From: Diplocarpon mali
Lineage: Eukaryota > Ascomycota > Leotiomycetes > Helotiales > Drepanopezizaceae
DNA: 64,000 bases
Assembly: GCA_024741835.1 (NCBI GenBank)
Contig: JAENRP010000169.1
Location: forward strand, 2,231 to 66,230
Direction: 5' to 3'
Shown: positions 46,550 to 58,012 of the stretch, one piece after another
How the letters are laid out: every line of letters starts with the position of its first letter
Position numbering within the stretch: the first letter of the stretch is position 1
Position numbers and translations under genes: made by a program
Notes under the pieces: generated by a model
The model's input: only the letters and a program-made list of their open reading frames with translations
Database searches by the model: none
Told to the model about the DNA's origin: nothing

Positions 46550-47776
46550 TCATGAGTTCTGTTGGTTCTTAAAACACCACTCCTTGGCGGCTTGGAGTAT
46601 CAGCTGGCCATCTTTCTGCGTTGAGAGATCCTCGATAACCTGAAAGAACGTGGCTCGTACAGCTCTGGTGACATATCCGGAAGCAGCTGCCGTCCGAAGA
46701 AAGACCCAGACAGACTCGTGTGTCCATTTGAAGGAAACCGCAAACTGGAGAACCTCAAGACAAACAGATGAGCATACATCGATCCGGGCGAGAGACGCAT
46801 CAGGCAATAGATTGAATAGGCAAAATAACAAAAATGAGAAACCAGAAATATCACTAGGGTTTTTGAGACACCAATCCTTGATAATAAAAGTTATACCAGA
46901 GTGGTCAGAAACTGGCGTCGGCATCGGGTTTTGCACTGTGGGCGCAACATTGAAGACCTGAACAAGCCATCGCATATGAGACCAGGCATAGTAATTCCGA
47001 GGGTGTCTTTCTGCAGCGACCAGAACCACTTCTCCCAGATCCAGACGAACATCGTAATCCAGCTCCATTCCCTTCCATACTTCAAGAAGCCAACGTCGAT
47101 GGCCCCAAAGCGTAGGCGACTTGGTATGGCGATGCAGGCGTGAAGTCAAATACCCATCCAACCATCTCATTTCCGATTTCAACGACACCTCGAGCTGTTT
47201 CCTTGATCCGGACTGGCGTTTCTGAATAAGTCTCTTCCGTGCATTAGCTGCAGTAAGGTGTTCTGGGTCCAGCAATAGCATAACAGCCGAAGCATTCCTC
47301 AGATCCTGCTCCTTCTCCTGGGGACAATCCCTCGCATACTGGAAAAATACCTGCCGCGCCACCACGGATGCCTGCACCAGTTTGAATTTGGTCGTTGCCA
47401 TGCTGTTCCCGTCGAGGAGAACATTGCAGTCGGCTGGCAATGGGTGGCTTTTACCGAGGATTTCTATCTCAAGGAGCCCTTTTGAGGAATGGGACAAGGC
47501 CGAAACTACGTCATTGTAAATAGTTATGAGATCATCCTTCTGGAGTGAGGCGGCTGTTTCTTGATCGAGTGATCTTGACATCCTGAGGTACGTTATACGA
47601 TGTTTCACTAGTATAAACTTGTGAAGTGAGTCTGGAGAAGAGGTCGAATTATGGCATTTGGAAGCCTTGTCGCTAGCCTTGCCGGCCCGTGCCACTTCAA
47701 AGTCACAGAGGCTGACTTGTGCATCATTTACCTCAAGCACTTGAGGCAGTTCACCCCCAGCAGATGAGGTAAACAT
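46550..47776 (-). CDS. PTAR1-like prenyltransferase alpha-repeat protein
   Basis: Single-exon frame, 408 residues from ATG 47776. It contains protein prenyltransferase alpha-subunit repeats: KSPTLWGHRRWLLEVW and, after a gap, AAERHPRNYYAWSHMRWLV, the classic pairs of Trp/Arg helices; WTHESVWVFLRTAA near the end is a third, weaker unit. Layout and length match PTAR1 (human 402), which has been reported in a third protein geranylgeranyltransferase that modifies Golgi SNARE Ykt6. Alpha subunits of FTase/GGTase I or Rab GGTase carry more repeats and conserved acidic N-termini, not seen here. The frame is open upstream of 47776 without another ATG, and GET1 starts 63 bp away on the other strand, so a 5' extension would overlap it. 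Confidence 0.82.
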   Translation of the reverse strand: MFTSSAGGELPQVLEVNDAQVSLCDFEVARAGKASDKASKCHNSTSSPDSLHKFILVKHRITYLRMSRSLDQETAASLQKDDLITIYNDVVSALSHSSKGLLEIEILGKSHPLPADCNVLLDGNSMATTKFKLVQASVVARQVFFQYARDCPQEKEQDLRNASAVMLLLDPEHLTAANARKRLIQKRQSGSRKQLEVSLKSEMRWLDGYLTSRLHRHTKSPTLWGHRRWLLEVWKGMELDYDVRLDLGEVVLVAAERHPRNYYAWSHMRWLVQVFNVAPTVQNPMPTPVSDHSGITFIIKDWCLKNPSDISGFSFLLFCLFNLLPDASLARIDVCSSVCLEVLQFAVSFKWTHESVWVFLRTAAASGYVTRAVRATFFQVIEDLSTQKDGQLILQAAKEWCFKNQQNS

Positions 47777-47839
47777 TCTTTGAAAGACCTGTAAACCATG
47801 ATCACATGCTAAGTGCAACACCTGCAGCAGATCGCCGAG
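47777..47839. promoter_or_regulatory. 63-bp divergent interval, PTAR1-like / GET1
   Basis: Only 63 bases separate the two chosen start codons. Both promoters or leaders must overlap each other or the opposite coding sequence. No TATA box is evident. Confidence 0.6.
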
Positions 47840-48610
47840 ATGCCGTCCATCCTGCTCCTAGTCTTCATCCTCCAGCTCGCCATCCACCTGGTCAATACCT
47901 TCGGAGCCGCGACGATCAACAGTCTGGTGCGTTACTCCGTCCTCACATCCGCAAATGGTCTTCTGCTGATGTATCTAACAGCTATGGAACCTCTTCATCC
48001 GCTTCCCGACACCAACCGCCAAATCTGCGGCTGAGCAGAAGGATCTGAAAGCGCAGTATTTCAAAATCAAGCAGCAGATGAACGCAACCAGCAGTCAGGA
48101 CGAATTTGCAAAGTGGGCAAAGCTTCGCCGGCAACACGATAAAGTCGTCGAGCAGCTCGAGAAGAGCAGTACATCTCTCCCTGCCCATCTCCCCCAAAGC
48201 ATCCTGCTAACCATATACCCACGAAAACAGAATCCTCAACCGACAGCACCAAAACGCAGTTCGACCGCTCCGTCACGGCCCTCCGCTGGCTCGGCACCAA
48301 CGGGCTCCGCATGTTCCTTCAGTTCTGGTTCTCGCGACAAGCCATGTTCTGGGTGCCCAAGGGCTGGGTGCCGTATGCTGCCGAGTGGGCGCTGTCGTTC
48401 CCGCGCGCGCCGCTGGGCAGCGTGAGTATCCAGGCGTGGGCACTGGCATGCGGCGCGGTCATCTTGCTTGTCAGTGATGCGTGCGTGGCTGCTCCTGCTT
48501 TGGTGAGGGGTTACAGAGCTGGTGTAGAGAAGACAGGGAAGAAACATAAGGAGGCTGTCAAGGCACCTAGCAATCAGGAGGCGTCGCGGGAGGAAAAGAA
48601 GGAACTGTAG
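47840..48610 (+). CDS. GET1: Get1/WRB, receptor subunit for tail-anchored protein insertion
   Basis: Exons 47840-47926, 47982-48168 and 48231-48610 give 217 residues. A first transmembrane helix (ILLLVFILQLAIHLVNTFG) precedes the cytosolic coiled coil with the family signature MNATSSQDEFAKWAKLRRQH. Two further hydrophobic segments follow (MFLQFWFSRQAMFWVPKGW; WALACGAVILLVSD), then a Lys/Glu-rich tail. Get1 and Get2 form the ER membrane receptor that takes tail-anchored proteins from the Get3 ATPase and inserts them. Splicing of intron 1 restores TINSLLWNLFIRFPTPT, typical of fungal Get1; intron 2 interrupts the end of the coiled coil. Divergent from the PTAR1-like gene. Confidence 0.95.
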
Positions 48611-50399
48611 ATGGATCACGTCATATGGATTTATGACGAATTATACTGTCACTTGTACAAACTACAATCCTACGTATAATCCTGCATCATAATCCAAGGC
48701 GTCAAGGAGTAAAATGTCTCTCATCAAAAAGACGCAGCGATCCCCACGGGGGCTCCGAAAAGCCAGCGGGATCTTGCAACACGAGTGAGATGACTCTTGG
48801 CAGAGTAAACTTGGGCTTCTTCTGGGCATTCTTTTTGACTCTGGGTGATCATGGGGAGAAAGATCGCTAAAGCTTCGAAAGTGCCACTGTAGAGAGGGGA
48901 GAAGGAAAAGGGAGTAGGAAACAACGAGAGATGGACATTCATTCCCACCAGGACTTGCGAAGAAGAAGATGTCATGTCAAACAGACCAAGAAACCAAGTG
49001 CTATGAAGCTCCAAACCGTGGTAGCAAATTATCAAAGTTGTGAGAAAATTTGGGTGAGGTGAATGGGTGTACGGAATGATCGCGAAATTTTGTAGCCAGA
49101 ACCGACGCTAAGAGGTGTGGAACTAGGCTCATCTAAAATGAGGCGGTGAGGAGGGGTGGAGTTCTGCCATTTCACTTCTCGAGATCTACTTATTCGGATA
49201 TCAACACCCCCTTTTGTTTTATTTTTCAAAAAAAGACTATTAATCAACTTGCCTCTCTGTGATGTACTCAGCTACGCCGGGGTCAGCTACCGGCTACTAG
49301 GTCCAGGAGTTGGCGCGGCTTATGTGGAGGGAAAAAATAGGGGAGGGGGGGGCGAAGGATATTGAAATGATGCAAATTGACAGGCCGTGTATGAATGACA
49401 AGACCGCATCGAGTTCCAATATACTCACCAGGGTACGGTGTAACTTCCGACGTGCTGTCGCTACGTTGCTTAGGACTTTGCAGGGGATGAGTAAGAGGTA
49501 CAACAGGACAGGACTACTCTAATTTACTAACCGCGGCCCTTGGTCTCAGTCAAGAACCAACCAAGCCCTCTGCCCCGGGAGAGAAGGCTGGAATGCTGCG
49601 TGGTTTCTCGGCTCCGAGCTGGTTCCCTGGTGCGAGCGTCACCGAGTGGCGTGAAGCATAGATACGCATCACCGTGGGTAGAAACGTTGGCAGGCTTCTA
49701 GATACCACTTGAATCTGCGCGTGAAACCTTTGGCAGCTCTCTCCGGCAGAGAACATAGGAATATGTCTTCATCTGGTTTGACCAACGCCGTCAGATGGAG
49801 GGGGTGAAAGGAAGGACAAAGAGAATCACTACCACCGAGTTAGAGACCATGTAAATATATGCACACTAATCTTGACACATGGATACAGATCATTCACCAC
49901 GTCCGGTCGGGTATTCGCTCTGTTCATTCTTTAGAATCAGCGATTTGTAACTAGTCTCTAGGTATACATCAGCATCAGCTTTTGCCGCCATGCCCCTCAA
50001 CGCCCTTCGGAGCTCGGCACTATCCAGCCCCCAGAATATAAGCGTTCTTAGAGCGCTGTCCCTCAAATACGATTATATTGTACATAAAGAAAATGTCTCG
50101 TGCCATGATTCTCCCACCCTCTCTACCCATCAGATGAGATCACAACTGCTACCGGGGATTGTTGTAACGTACTAGAGGCCCCCATGCAAACGTGCCGATT
50201 GAGGTGGTAGAATACAGAGAGGAAGGCAACTACGATGCTAAGTTTTGAAAGCGGATGTCGAGGTTCTGGGTATCTCTTCCACCTCTACCCTGATTTGCCG
50301 AACGCCCATGATGCCGTGAGAAAAAGAAATTAGCGGCGTGCTTTCGTTGAACCTGAAAACCCAAACCACTCCGAGTCCATGTGGTTTCTAGTCGTGTTG
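48611..50399. other. 1.8-kb intergenic region, no gene seen
   Basis: Between the convergent 3' ends of GET1 (+) and the PNUTS-like gene (-). Frames are under 105 codons without domain features. It contains an AT-rich stretch near 49200 and a G-rich run near 49345. Nothing else was recognised. Confidence 0.5.
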
Positions 50400-53300
50400 C
50401 TAGGTGCACTTTGGGCCCTTGACACCCTTTGCATCGCGGTAGAATCTACCTGGCTTCTTCTTGCCCATGTACTCGCCGTCCTCACCGAATGGTGAATCCA
50501 CCATCGTCATATCGAAGCCACGCTTGGATTTGTTGCCTAATGACTTGTCTTGGGAATGGTTCTTCGAGTCCTCGTTGCCCCAGGACGGATCCCATCGTTG
50601 CTGCTCTGCGTGGCCACTCTGCTCTTGCCCTGTGCTGTTGAGTGCCCAGCTGTTGTAGTCGAATTGCTGGGGCTGCAGAGCATTGTTGTCGCCATTTTGA
50701 TAGGCGGCAAGATAGCTTTGTACTTGTTGCGCGATGTCATCCCTGGGGTTTTGACCCGCGGAGTTTGCCGGGTGCATGTACGACACCGGAGGAGCTGGGA
50801 CTTGTTGCGAGTATTGTGCGGTCATCATATGCGCTTGGGGTTGTTGATAAAAAGCGGCTTGCAACTTTGCAGCTTCAGCCTGTGCTCTTGCTTGCTTGGC
50901 AGCGTTGTCCCTGGCAAGACCTCTGACCCATTCATCTCTCTTGTTTAGGTCGGTCAACCACTGTGGTGGCTCGACAGCAGGGTACGGTAAGCCTTTCAAG
51001 TATGCAACGATGCCTGAAAGTTGAGCATAGATTTCATCGGCCGCGTTCTGATCTACTATGCTTGGTACTTGGATCGCCTGTTGAGCTTGCGCGACAGGTC
51101 GTTGAACTGGCCCGACAAGTTGGTGAAGAGCAGAAGAAACATTGTTCAGAGGATGAGTAGCAGGAACTGGTGGACGGGTTCTATCGCGGGCTTTCCATTG
51201 TTGTTCTGACTGACGGCTCAGGGCAATCTGAGAAGCCTGCTCGGGACCATACTGGTAGATCTCGTTCAGACGCTGGACCATCCAGGGCTCCGTCGGAAGT
51301 TTAATATCACGTTCGGGTTCGTAATCTATAGTTCCATCCGTACCATGATTATTCTGGTGAGGCTCCTTTGCTGTGGGTGGAATGTCGCTGGGATCGGTGT
51401 AGATGACCATCAGCTCGAGTCCTTCTCGTCGCTGTTGAGTCTTCTGCTCGGCCGTCACGACGGGGACACTGCCACCTCGAGTAGTATATGTGGGTCCAAA
51501 TGGAGATGATTTCACCAGCTGGCTGAAGTTGATCTCGATTGGCTCGGGGTACGGAAGGTCTGCTTCGCTCGGCTGGTACTCCTCATCTTCATCCATGGTT
51601 TCCGACACACGCTGTTTATGCATCATACCCTCCAGACGATCGTCGTGTGCGTCTCTAAGCATTTCATCCTGCCGACCTTCGTCTTCTGCCTGCTCGTGCT
51701 TGAAGAGTCTGATCTCTTCTAGCTCTGAGCCGACCTTGAATTTAACACGCAAATGACGCCTGCTTTCCTTTCTCTCTCGTTTGGCCTTCTCCTCTGGTGT
51801 CTCGGGAGCTCGAGGGGGTGCGATGGGAGCCTTGGGTAGTTCAGGAGGCTTGGCAATACTTGCAAGAATCGCACCTAATTTCGATTCGGTTGGGGAAGAT
51901 GGTTCGCGCTTCTTTGGGATCGCTTTTGCGATGGGTCTCGAAGCAATGCCAAGGAGGTTGACACCACTCCGCTTTATAGGGATTGGCTTGGCAGAAGGAT
52001 TCACAGTCGAGGCGGTATCCAGAGCAAACTTCTTATTCGCCTTGCCATTGGAACTGTCGCCTTCATGTGCTCTTTTCGTCGGAGGCAGCGCTATTTCAGC
52101 GTTCCGGGTTTTGGGTGGATCGGATTTCTCACGCATCTTCTTCGGGTATTCAGCCTGCTCAGGTTCCTTTTTCGCCTTGGTCGCCTTCTCCTTCGCGTCA
52201 ATAGTGTTTGCAAGTATTGTTACAATGTCCTTCTTGGTCTCCTCGTCACCCTTCTTGACCCAGCGCTTCTGAATGCCGTCAAACTTCAGTCGTTTCAACA
52301 GATCATCCGTCATGTTCTGGAATTTAGCGAGTAGACTAAAAATAGCTTTTGGAAGCTTCGACTGGTGGTCATTCTCCTTATTGCACTCGATCAGAGTCGT
52401 GGTCAAACCGTTCACAAGCTTATGATTACCACCCAGATTGTCTACGATTGGACCATAGCCATAAACATTAGCAGCATCAATTGCTTGATACAACGAGTCG
52501 GACAGAATCACGCGCTCTCGCTTCAACCTCTGAACCTCAGCTGGACGCGCCGCGGCTTCCTCGGTCTTTGTCGAGTTTGCCTTGATCTGTACTCGCAACG
52601 CGCTTATGAAATTACCGTACGCTAAAACGGCATCTGTGATGGCTTCTTTGCTTGGGCTTGAATTAGGATCCTTCCAGATGATACCGATCGCATCCCATCT
52701 TGTACCTTCGGGAATACTGGACGGGCGGATGTTGCCACGAATCTGAGCGCATTAGCCAGACCACAAATAGAGGTTGGAAGACGCGTCTGGTCCGCGCGTA
52801 GCCCGACCAAGATCGACACGACCATGCTAATACCGAGACGTCCGCGGTTGCTATGCTAGAGAGAACGTGTGGTGCTTACCTCGGAGATATCTTGCGAAGG
52901 TATTTCTTCGTCCTCTTCATATTCCGACTCCTCTGAACTACTTTCCTCCTCCGAAGAGCTTGTCTCCGTGACCGTCGAGGGAGAATTAGCACCTGAATTA
53001 CCATCGTCACGGAGTTTGTTGACTATCACAGGTTTAGGACCACCGCTAGTACCCTGATAGCCACTTGTTGATGCCTTGATCTTTGGAGGTCGGCTTCTTC
53101 TCTTTGGAATTCCGGCGGGTATCAATACTGTAGCGAGAACGTTAGCGCCACTCCAAAAGCGGTGAAGAAACATTCGTAGAGCACGAGAATCGTAAACATA
53201 CCCGACAGATCCAAACCTGGAACCAGATTCTTGCCGCTCTTTGATCTTCGCGGGTGGTATTTCGGGAGGGTAGCTATCCCGAGTCAGCGCACCACCCTTT

Positions 53301-54144
53301 CGGGAAGGGGAAAACGTTACTTACTCTTCAGGCCGGACGGGACAACTAATGCTGTGTCTTCCCAGGCGAGGAAAGGAGCATATTCAAACCGGTTCTTGAT
53401 TACGGCAGACTCAGAATGCATCTCAGGATGGGTTATCCTCAAGGTGTTCGGTGCCACCCTAGTTTGCTGAGCACGGGGTGTAATTAGTTGCACACTCTGC
53501 ACAGGATCATCTACAGCTTTCTCCACGTCCTGCTTGGCCCCCCCACCTATATTGTTTGGCGGATTTTGGCACTGGACATTACTATCAACGAGCTGAGCGG
53601 GCTGAAAGCTATCATTTGGAGCAGAATTATAGTACGCCAAAGCTGGGGACTGCGTTCGTTGGTTGTAGAAATTCCCCAATCCATTTTGCTGCCGTTGGGG
53701 ATTCGAGGCCGACACGCTACGGCTCATGGTCTGGGACTGGGGCACGGAGTACTGAAGAGACTGCGGCGAGATTGTGGCGGATTCCAGGGTGTGGCTGTGC
53801 GGATCAAAAGAAAAGGAGCTTTCATGGCTGTGGTAAGAAGGTGCACCCGAGAGGGAGGAGTCAACATCGAACGAATTCGGGCCAAAGACATCCGAGGGTC
53901 TCGCATGTTGTTGGTATTGAGAGGTGTATGGAGAGTTAGAATACGTAGCTTGCGGATATTGAGGCTGCTGAGACAAGGTGAACTGGTCGTAGGACTGATG
54001 GGTGGCCGAGTATCGACCATACGCATCTGGCGCCTCTTGCTGCGGGTAGGAGTACTGCTGGTCGGTGGGAGCTGGCCAGCCAGAATTGGCCATCAAGTCG
54101 TCGTAGACCAAGTCGTCCGGGAGGTAGGAATTCGGCCCCTCCAT
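50400..54144 (-). CDS. PNUTS/Ppn1/Ref2-like PP1 regulatory subunit
   Basis: Exons 54144-53325, 53273-53202, 53127-52880 and 52742-50400 give 1160 residues. Residues 1-260 are Gln/Ser/Tyr-rich and disordered. A Lys-rich then acidic Ser/Glu segment follows. About residues 460-548 form a TFIIS N-terminal (LW)-like helical bundle (YGYGPIVDNLGGNHKLVNGL, then LPKAIFSLLAKFQNMTDDLL). A PP1-docking RVxF motif, RVKF, sits at 712-715 in LRVKFKVGSELEEIRLF, the same arrangement as in PNUTS, S. pombe Ppn1 and yeast Ref2. These recruit PP1 phosphatase (Dis2/Glc7) to the cleavage-and-polyadenylation machinery and RNA polymerase II termination. The C-terminus is Gln-rich with a basic end (GKKKPGRFYRDAKG). Assignment rests on LW plus RVxF; homology search was not possible. 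Confidence 0.8.
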
Positions 54145-54430
54145 TTGGTGTGGTGTGATGTTTTTATATTGCCTTGTTCCCTGTCGAGTAGATTGAAGGC
54201 TTGAATGTAAATATCACGTGGGGTCGAGTCGACCTGTTGGATCCAATTGGGGTGGAAAGAGCGGAGACGCGGGCACTTGCTCTGATTGGCGAGAGCTGCA
54301 GGGAGTGGGGCGTGATTGGCTGGCTAAACGGACGAATCAGCATGGAGTTCTTTGGTCAAGTTAACCCGCATCTGGCCGCATCGGCCTGCTTTGCCACGGC
54401 TGCGACTCGGCCGCAAACAGGTCTGACGCG

Positions 54431-54480
54431 AGAGTGAAGTGAAGTGAAGCGAAGCAAAATGAAGCGGAGCGAAACGAGAT
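54431..54480. repeat. pentamer run GTGAA/GCGAA
   Basis: Tandem GAGTGAAGTGAAGTGAAGCG followed by degenerate AAGCAAAATGAAGCGGAGCG copies. A simple-sequence repeat in the divergent upstream region. Confidence 0.8.
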
Positions 54481-54637
54481 GCGGTGATATGCTGTATGTG
54501 ATGGTGTTTTGCGACCAAAGAAATCAGAAGATGGAATATCTGCGCCGTAGCAGTCAGGCTTGACAATTGTCGTTCGTCACTGCAAGCTGAGGTGAGGGAG
54601 TCGGTAAGCAGAAACACAGAGCCCGCACATGGGCACA

Positions 54638-54868
54638 GTCCCAGTCCCCGTCCCAGTCCCAGCAGAAGCCCCGTCGGCTGCCAACACCCACACCCACACC
54701 CAACATCACCCACGTCCGTCTCCGTCAAGATCCCCCGTTTCACCTGTTCCACACCGCAGGAACGCGATCGGTTCAGATCAATTCTGGCATTCAGTGTCCA
54801 GGAAAGGTACAGGTACTGACACTGGTACTGATGATATTCATACTGATACGGATACTGGTGCTCTGTGC
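54638..54868. repeat. three simple-sequence runs (CCCAGT, CACCCA, TACTGATAC)
   Basis: Short runs of cccagtccccgtcccagtcc, acacccacacccacaccc and, after 54805, gtactgacactggtactgat with variants lie within about 230 bp. Slippage-prone DNA; no function visible. Confidence 0.75.
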
Positions 54869-55667
54869 CTGGCGAAGATCGCGCACCTCTCTTATCGTAG
54901 GGGCGAATGGTTCTGTATCCCGTCTTGTTCCCGTAGTGTACTGCATTGGTATCCTGTCTGTGGTCCTTGACCAACCGAGGGTCAACAGGAACAGCACCCG
55001 CGACGGCGCAAGCTCGTGTCTAGGCGATTGAGGAGCAGAGGAAGGGGATTCTGCGGGAGCAACATACAGCACTTGCAAGCACTGTTGAGTTAAAAGGACC
55101 ATGGTATTCTCGTAGGCCCCGCGCCTCGTAGATACGTGGTATGTAGGTGGGTTTGAAAGCGATGCAGTAATGTCAAGACCGTACCGTACCTACCCTTGGT
55201 TTTGTCTTTCTCTTCCCTTCTCTCCGCTGTCTAATTTTGCGCCTCTCCACAAGACCGAAGCGCAACTCTTGCAATCGGTCACTTTGTGCAGTTCAGTAGT
55301 ATGATCATGTATATCTGTTATATATCGTGGCCAGGACGGCTGGGAAGAAGTGCTCGTGGTTGTAAATGAGACGTGAATCGATTTGGATGAGTCGTGGGAA
55401 GTGAGGTGTAGAGGAAATGATCAAGGAGAGTTGACCGTGAAAGGGTGAGCATATTCTCGGCGTTTGGCGCTAGCGGTAGCCCCGCTAGTGCGTCCGGACA
55501 CAGCTCCAAATCCAGGTCTCCAGCCTTTAAGGTCTCGTCGCCAAAAGCTGATCTGTTCAAATTTGAATTCCCAGCTCTGATACTGCGACCTTATTCGAGC
55601 TGTACTGGGCTTACATGTCACGGCTCCAAATCCTGGCTGATTTGCAGCCGGCAGACCCCTCGCAGCC

Positions 55668-58012
55668 ATGGCCGCAAGTCATAACACGCTGCGGGAGCGC
55701 CAAATCAGTAAGTGAACACCCAGATCGGGTTGGATGGTTGTCATTGATGATTGAGTCTAGGGGCAATAGAGCGCATGTTGAATTTGAATCGCGATGCCGA
55801 TGACGCCTCCGCCGACCACGATCAGGCTGGCAATGGCGCAACGGTGTCTGCGCCTATTCTTAACTCGGATGGAGATCCCATTTGGAAAGTTCTTGTCTTT
55901 GACGACTTGGGCCGAGATGTCATCAGCAGTGTTCTACGGGTCAGTGATCTGCGAGCATGGGGGGTCACGATGCACATGTACGTTGGACGCGAGGCTGGAT
56001 GGTATGCGAATGAAATTCTGACAAACTTAGGCACATCGCATCTTCACGGCATCCAATCCCAGATGTACCTGTTCTATACGTTGTCGAACCTACCGCCTCA
56101 AACCTAACTTCGATCACATCCGACCTCTCGCGCGGACTGTATTCCCCGGCGTACATCAACTTCCTATCTTCGATACCACGACCCCTCCTCGAAGACTTTG
56201 CGAAACAGACGACCGAGGCTGGAACTTCTGAAAGCATAGCCCAGTTTTATGATCAGTATCTGAACTTCATCGTTGGGGAGCCAGATTTATTCAGCTTGGG
56301 AATGCGAAAAGATAATACGTACTGGGCCTTGAATAGTGCTCTGACAAAGGACGAAGAGTTAGACAACGTGGTTGACAGGATTGTCAGTGGGCTTTTTAGT
56401 GTGATGGCTACCATGGGTATGCGGAAATCTCCGGGTATATCTTACATAAAGGCTGACCGAATTCAGGTGTTATGCCAATCATTCGCTGTCCGAAAGGTGC
56501 AGCTGCAGAGATGATTTCAGCAAAGCTCGACCGTAAGCTGCGGGACCATATTCTGAACTCAAAAGACAACCTATTTTCCTCACAGGGTAGCCGAACGTCA
56601 ATAGCCAGCGGTGCCTCTTCACGACCAGTACTCATAATCCTCGATCGAAATGTAGACCTGATACCTATGCTCTCGCATTCCTGGACATATCAATCCTTGG
56701 TACATGATGTACTTAAAATGAAGCTCAACAGAATTACAGTCGAAACACCTGTAGACGAGACGAACCTGGCTAAAGGATCTACGAAGAAAGCGTACGACTT
56801 GACATCGACAGACTTCTTCTGGAGCAAGAATGCTAGCCTGCCTTTTCCTCAGGTCGCAGAAGACATTGATGCGGAGCTGAGTAGATACAAGGATGATGCG
56901 AATGAAATCACCAAGAAGACGGGAGCTTCTTCCATAGAAGATCTACAAAACGACACCAACGCATCTGCACAACATCTCAAGGCTGCTATCACTCTCCTTC
57001 CCGAGTTACGAGAGCGCAAAGCGATCCTCGACATGCACATGAATATTCTGGCTGCATTATTGACAGGCATCAAAAATCGGCAGTTGGACAATTATTTCCA
57101 GATGGAAGAAAGCGTTACAAAGCTCAATAAGCAACAGATTCAAGATGTGTTGGAGGGCGAAGATAAAGGCACTGAGCCGATGGACAAATTGCGCCTATTC
57201 ATTATATGGTTCCTTAGCACGGAACAAGATGTCTCAAGAGCAGAAATGGAGAAGTATGAAGAGTTATTGAAGACAGCGGGGGCAGAGACCTCTTCCCTAG
57301 CCTATGTCAAACAGCGAGTTCCCCCAAACCTCCTACAAGAGTAAAAAAGAAATAACCTTTTGTTAGAGTTCGCGCCACAACTCGCATGACAATGATGACC
57401 TCTGCTCCCTCTCAGGCCAGCCCTTCCGCCTCCAACACCGGCAGCCTCTTCGGCACCTTCCAAAGCCGTCTCGGAGGGCTCTCCACCATCACCTCTAAAA
57501 TTCAAGAGTCTGGCATCGGCGGTAACCTGGGTGCCAACGTCGAGAACTTCATCTCGGGCGTCAAGAACTTGATGCCCGTTAACCGCGACCTGACAGTCAC
57601 CAAGATCACCGAGTCGATTATGGATCCTGCGGGCGCCAACAGCAGCGCCATTGCCAAGACGGAGAACTACTTGTACTTCGATCCCCGGAGTGCCAACGCT
57701 AGAGGCACAATGCCGCCACCTAGCGCAGCGAGGAAGGGGGAGCAGATGCCTGGCGGTATGGGGCCGGGCATGAGCGCTACGTTTGGGCAGCGGAGGCAGG
57801 GCTTTAGCGAGGCAATCGTGTTCACCGTCGGCGGAGGCAGTATGGACGAGTATGGCAACTTGCAAGAGTGGGCGATGCGGACCGGGGCGGGCGGTAGTGG
57901 TGCTTCGCAAGGGGCGGGCAAGAGAAGAGTGGTGTATGGAAGCACGGAACTGGCTAATGCGGAGGAGTTCCTGAAGCTGGAGTTGGAGAGGTTGGGGACA
58001 GAGGCTGCCTAG
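55668..58012 (+). CDS. SLY1: Sly1, Sec1/Munc18 protein of ER-Golgi fusion
   Basis: Exons 55668-55707, 55761-55977, 56031-56416, 56467-57313 and 57367-58012 give 711 residues. The start reads MAASHNTLRERQIRAIERML and continues WKVLVFDDLGRDVISSVLRV, the conserved SM-protein N-lobe; later PIPDVPVLYVVEPT, SRPVLIILDRNVDLIPMLSH and WTYQSLVHDVL are hallmark Sec1/Munc18 segments. Sly1 binds the syntaxin Sed5/Ufe1 and promotes SNARE assembly at ER and Golgi membranes. The last intron (57314-57366, 53 bp) has a GC donor, GCGAGT; no GT donor in the neighbourhood joins YVKQ to VRATTRMTMMTS in frame. The C-terminal GRRR-like basic stretch and AEEFLKLELERLG end match the family. Slightly longer than the yeast protein (666). 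Confidence 0.95.

Larger units (their letters stand above)
54145..55667. promoter_or_regulatory. 1.5-kb divergent upstream region, PNUTS-like (-) and SLY1 (+)
   Basis: Between two start codons. It contains a GAAGT/GAAGC pentamer run (about 54431-54478), CCCAGTCC and CACCCACAC runs (54640-54710) and a TACTGATACGG-like run (about 54805-54865). Frames here are repeat-driven. No gene was recognised. Confidence 0.5.

Noticed and set aside
53488..54204. 238-codon plus-strand frame
   Set aside because: Antisense to the first exon of the PNUTS-like gene; low-complexity Arg/Leu/Val product caused by Gln/Ser codons on the other strand.
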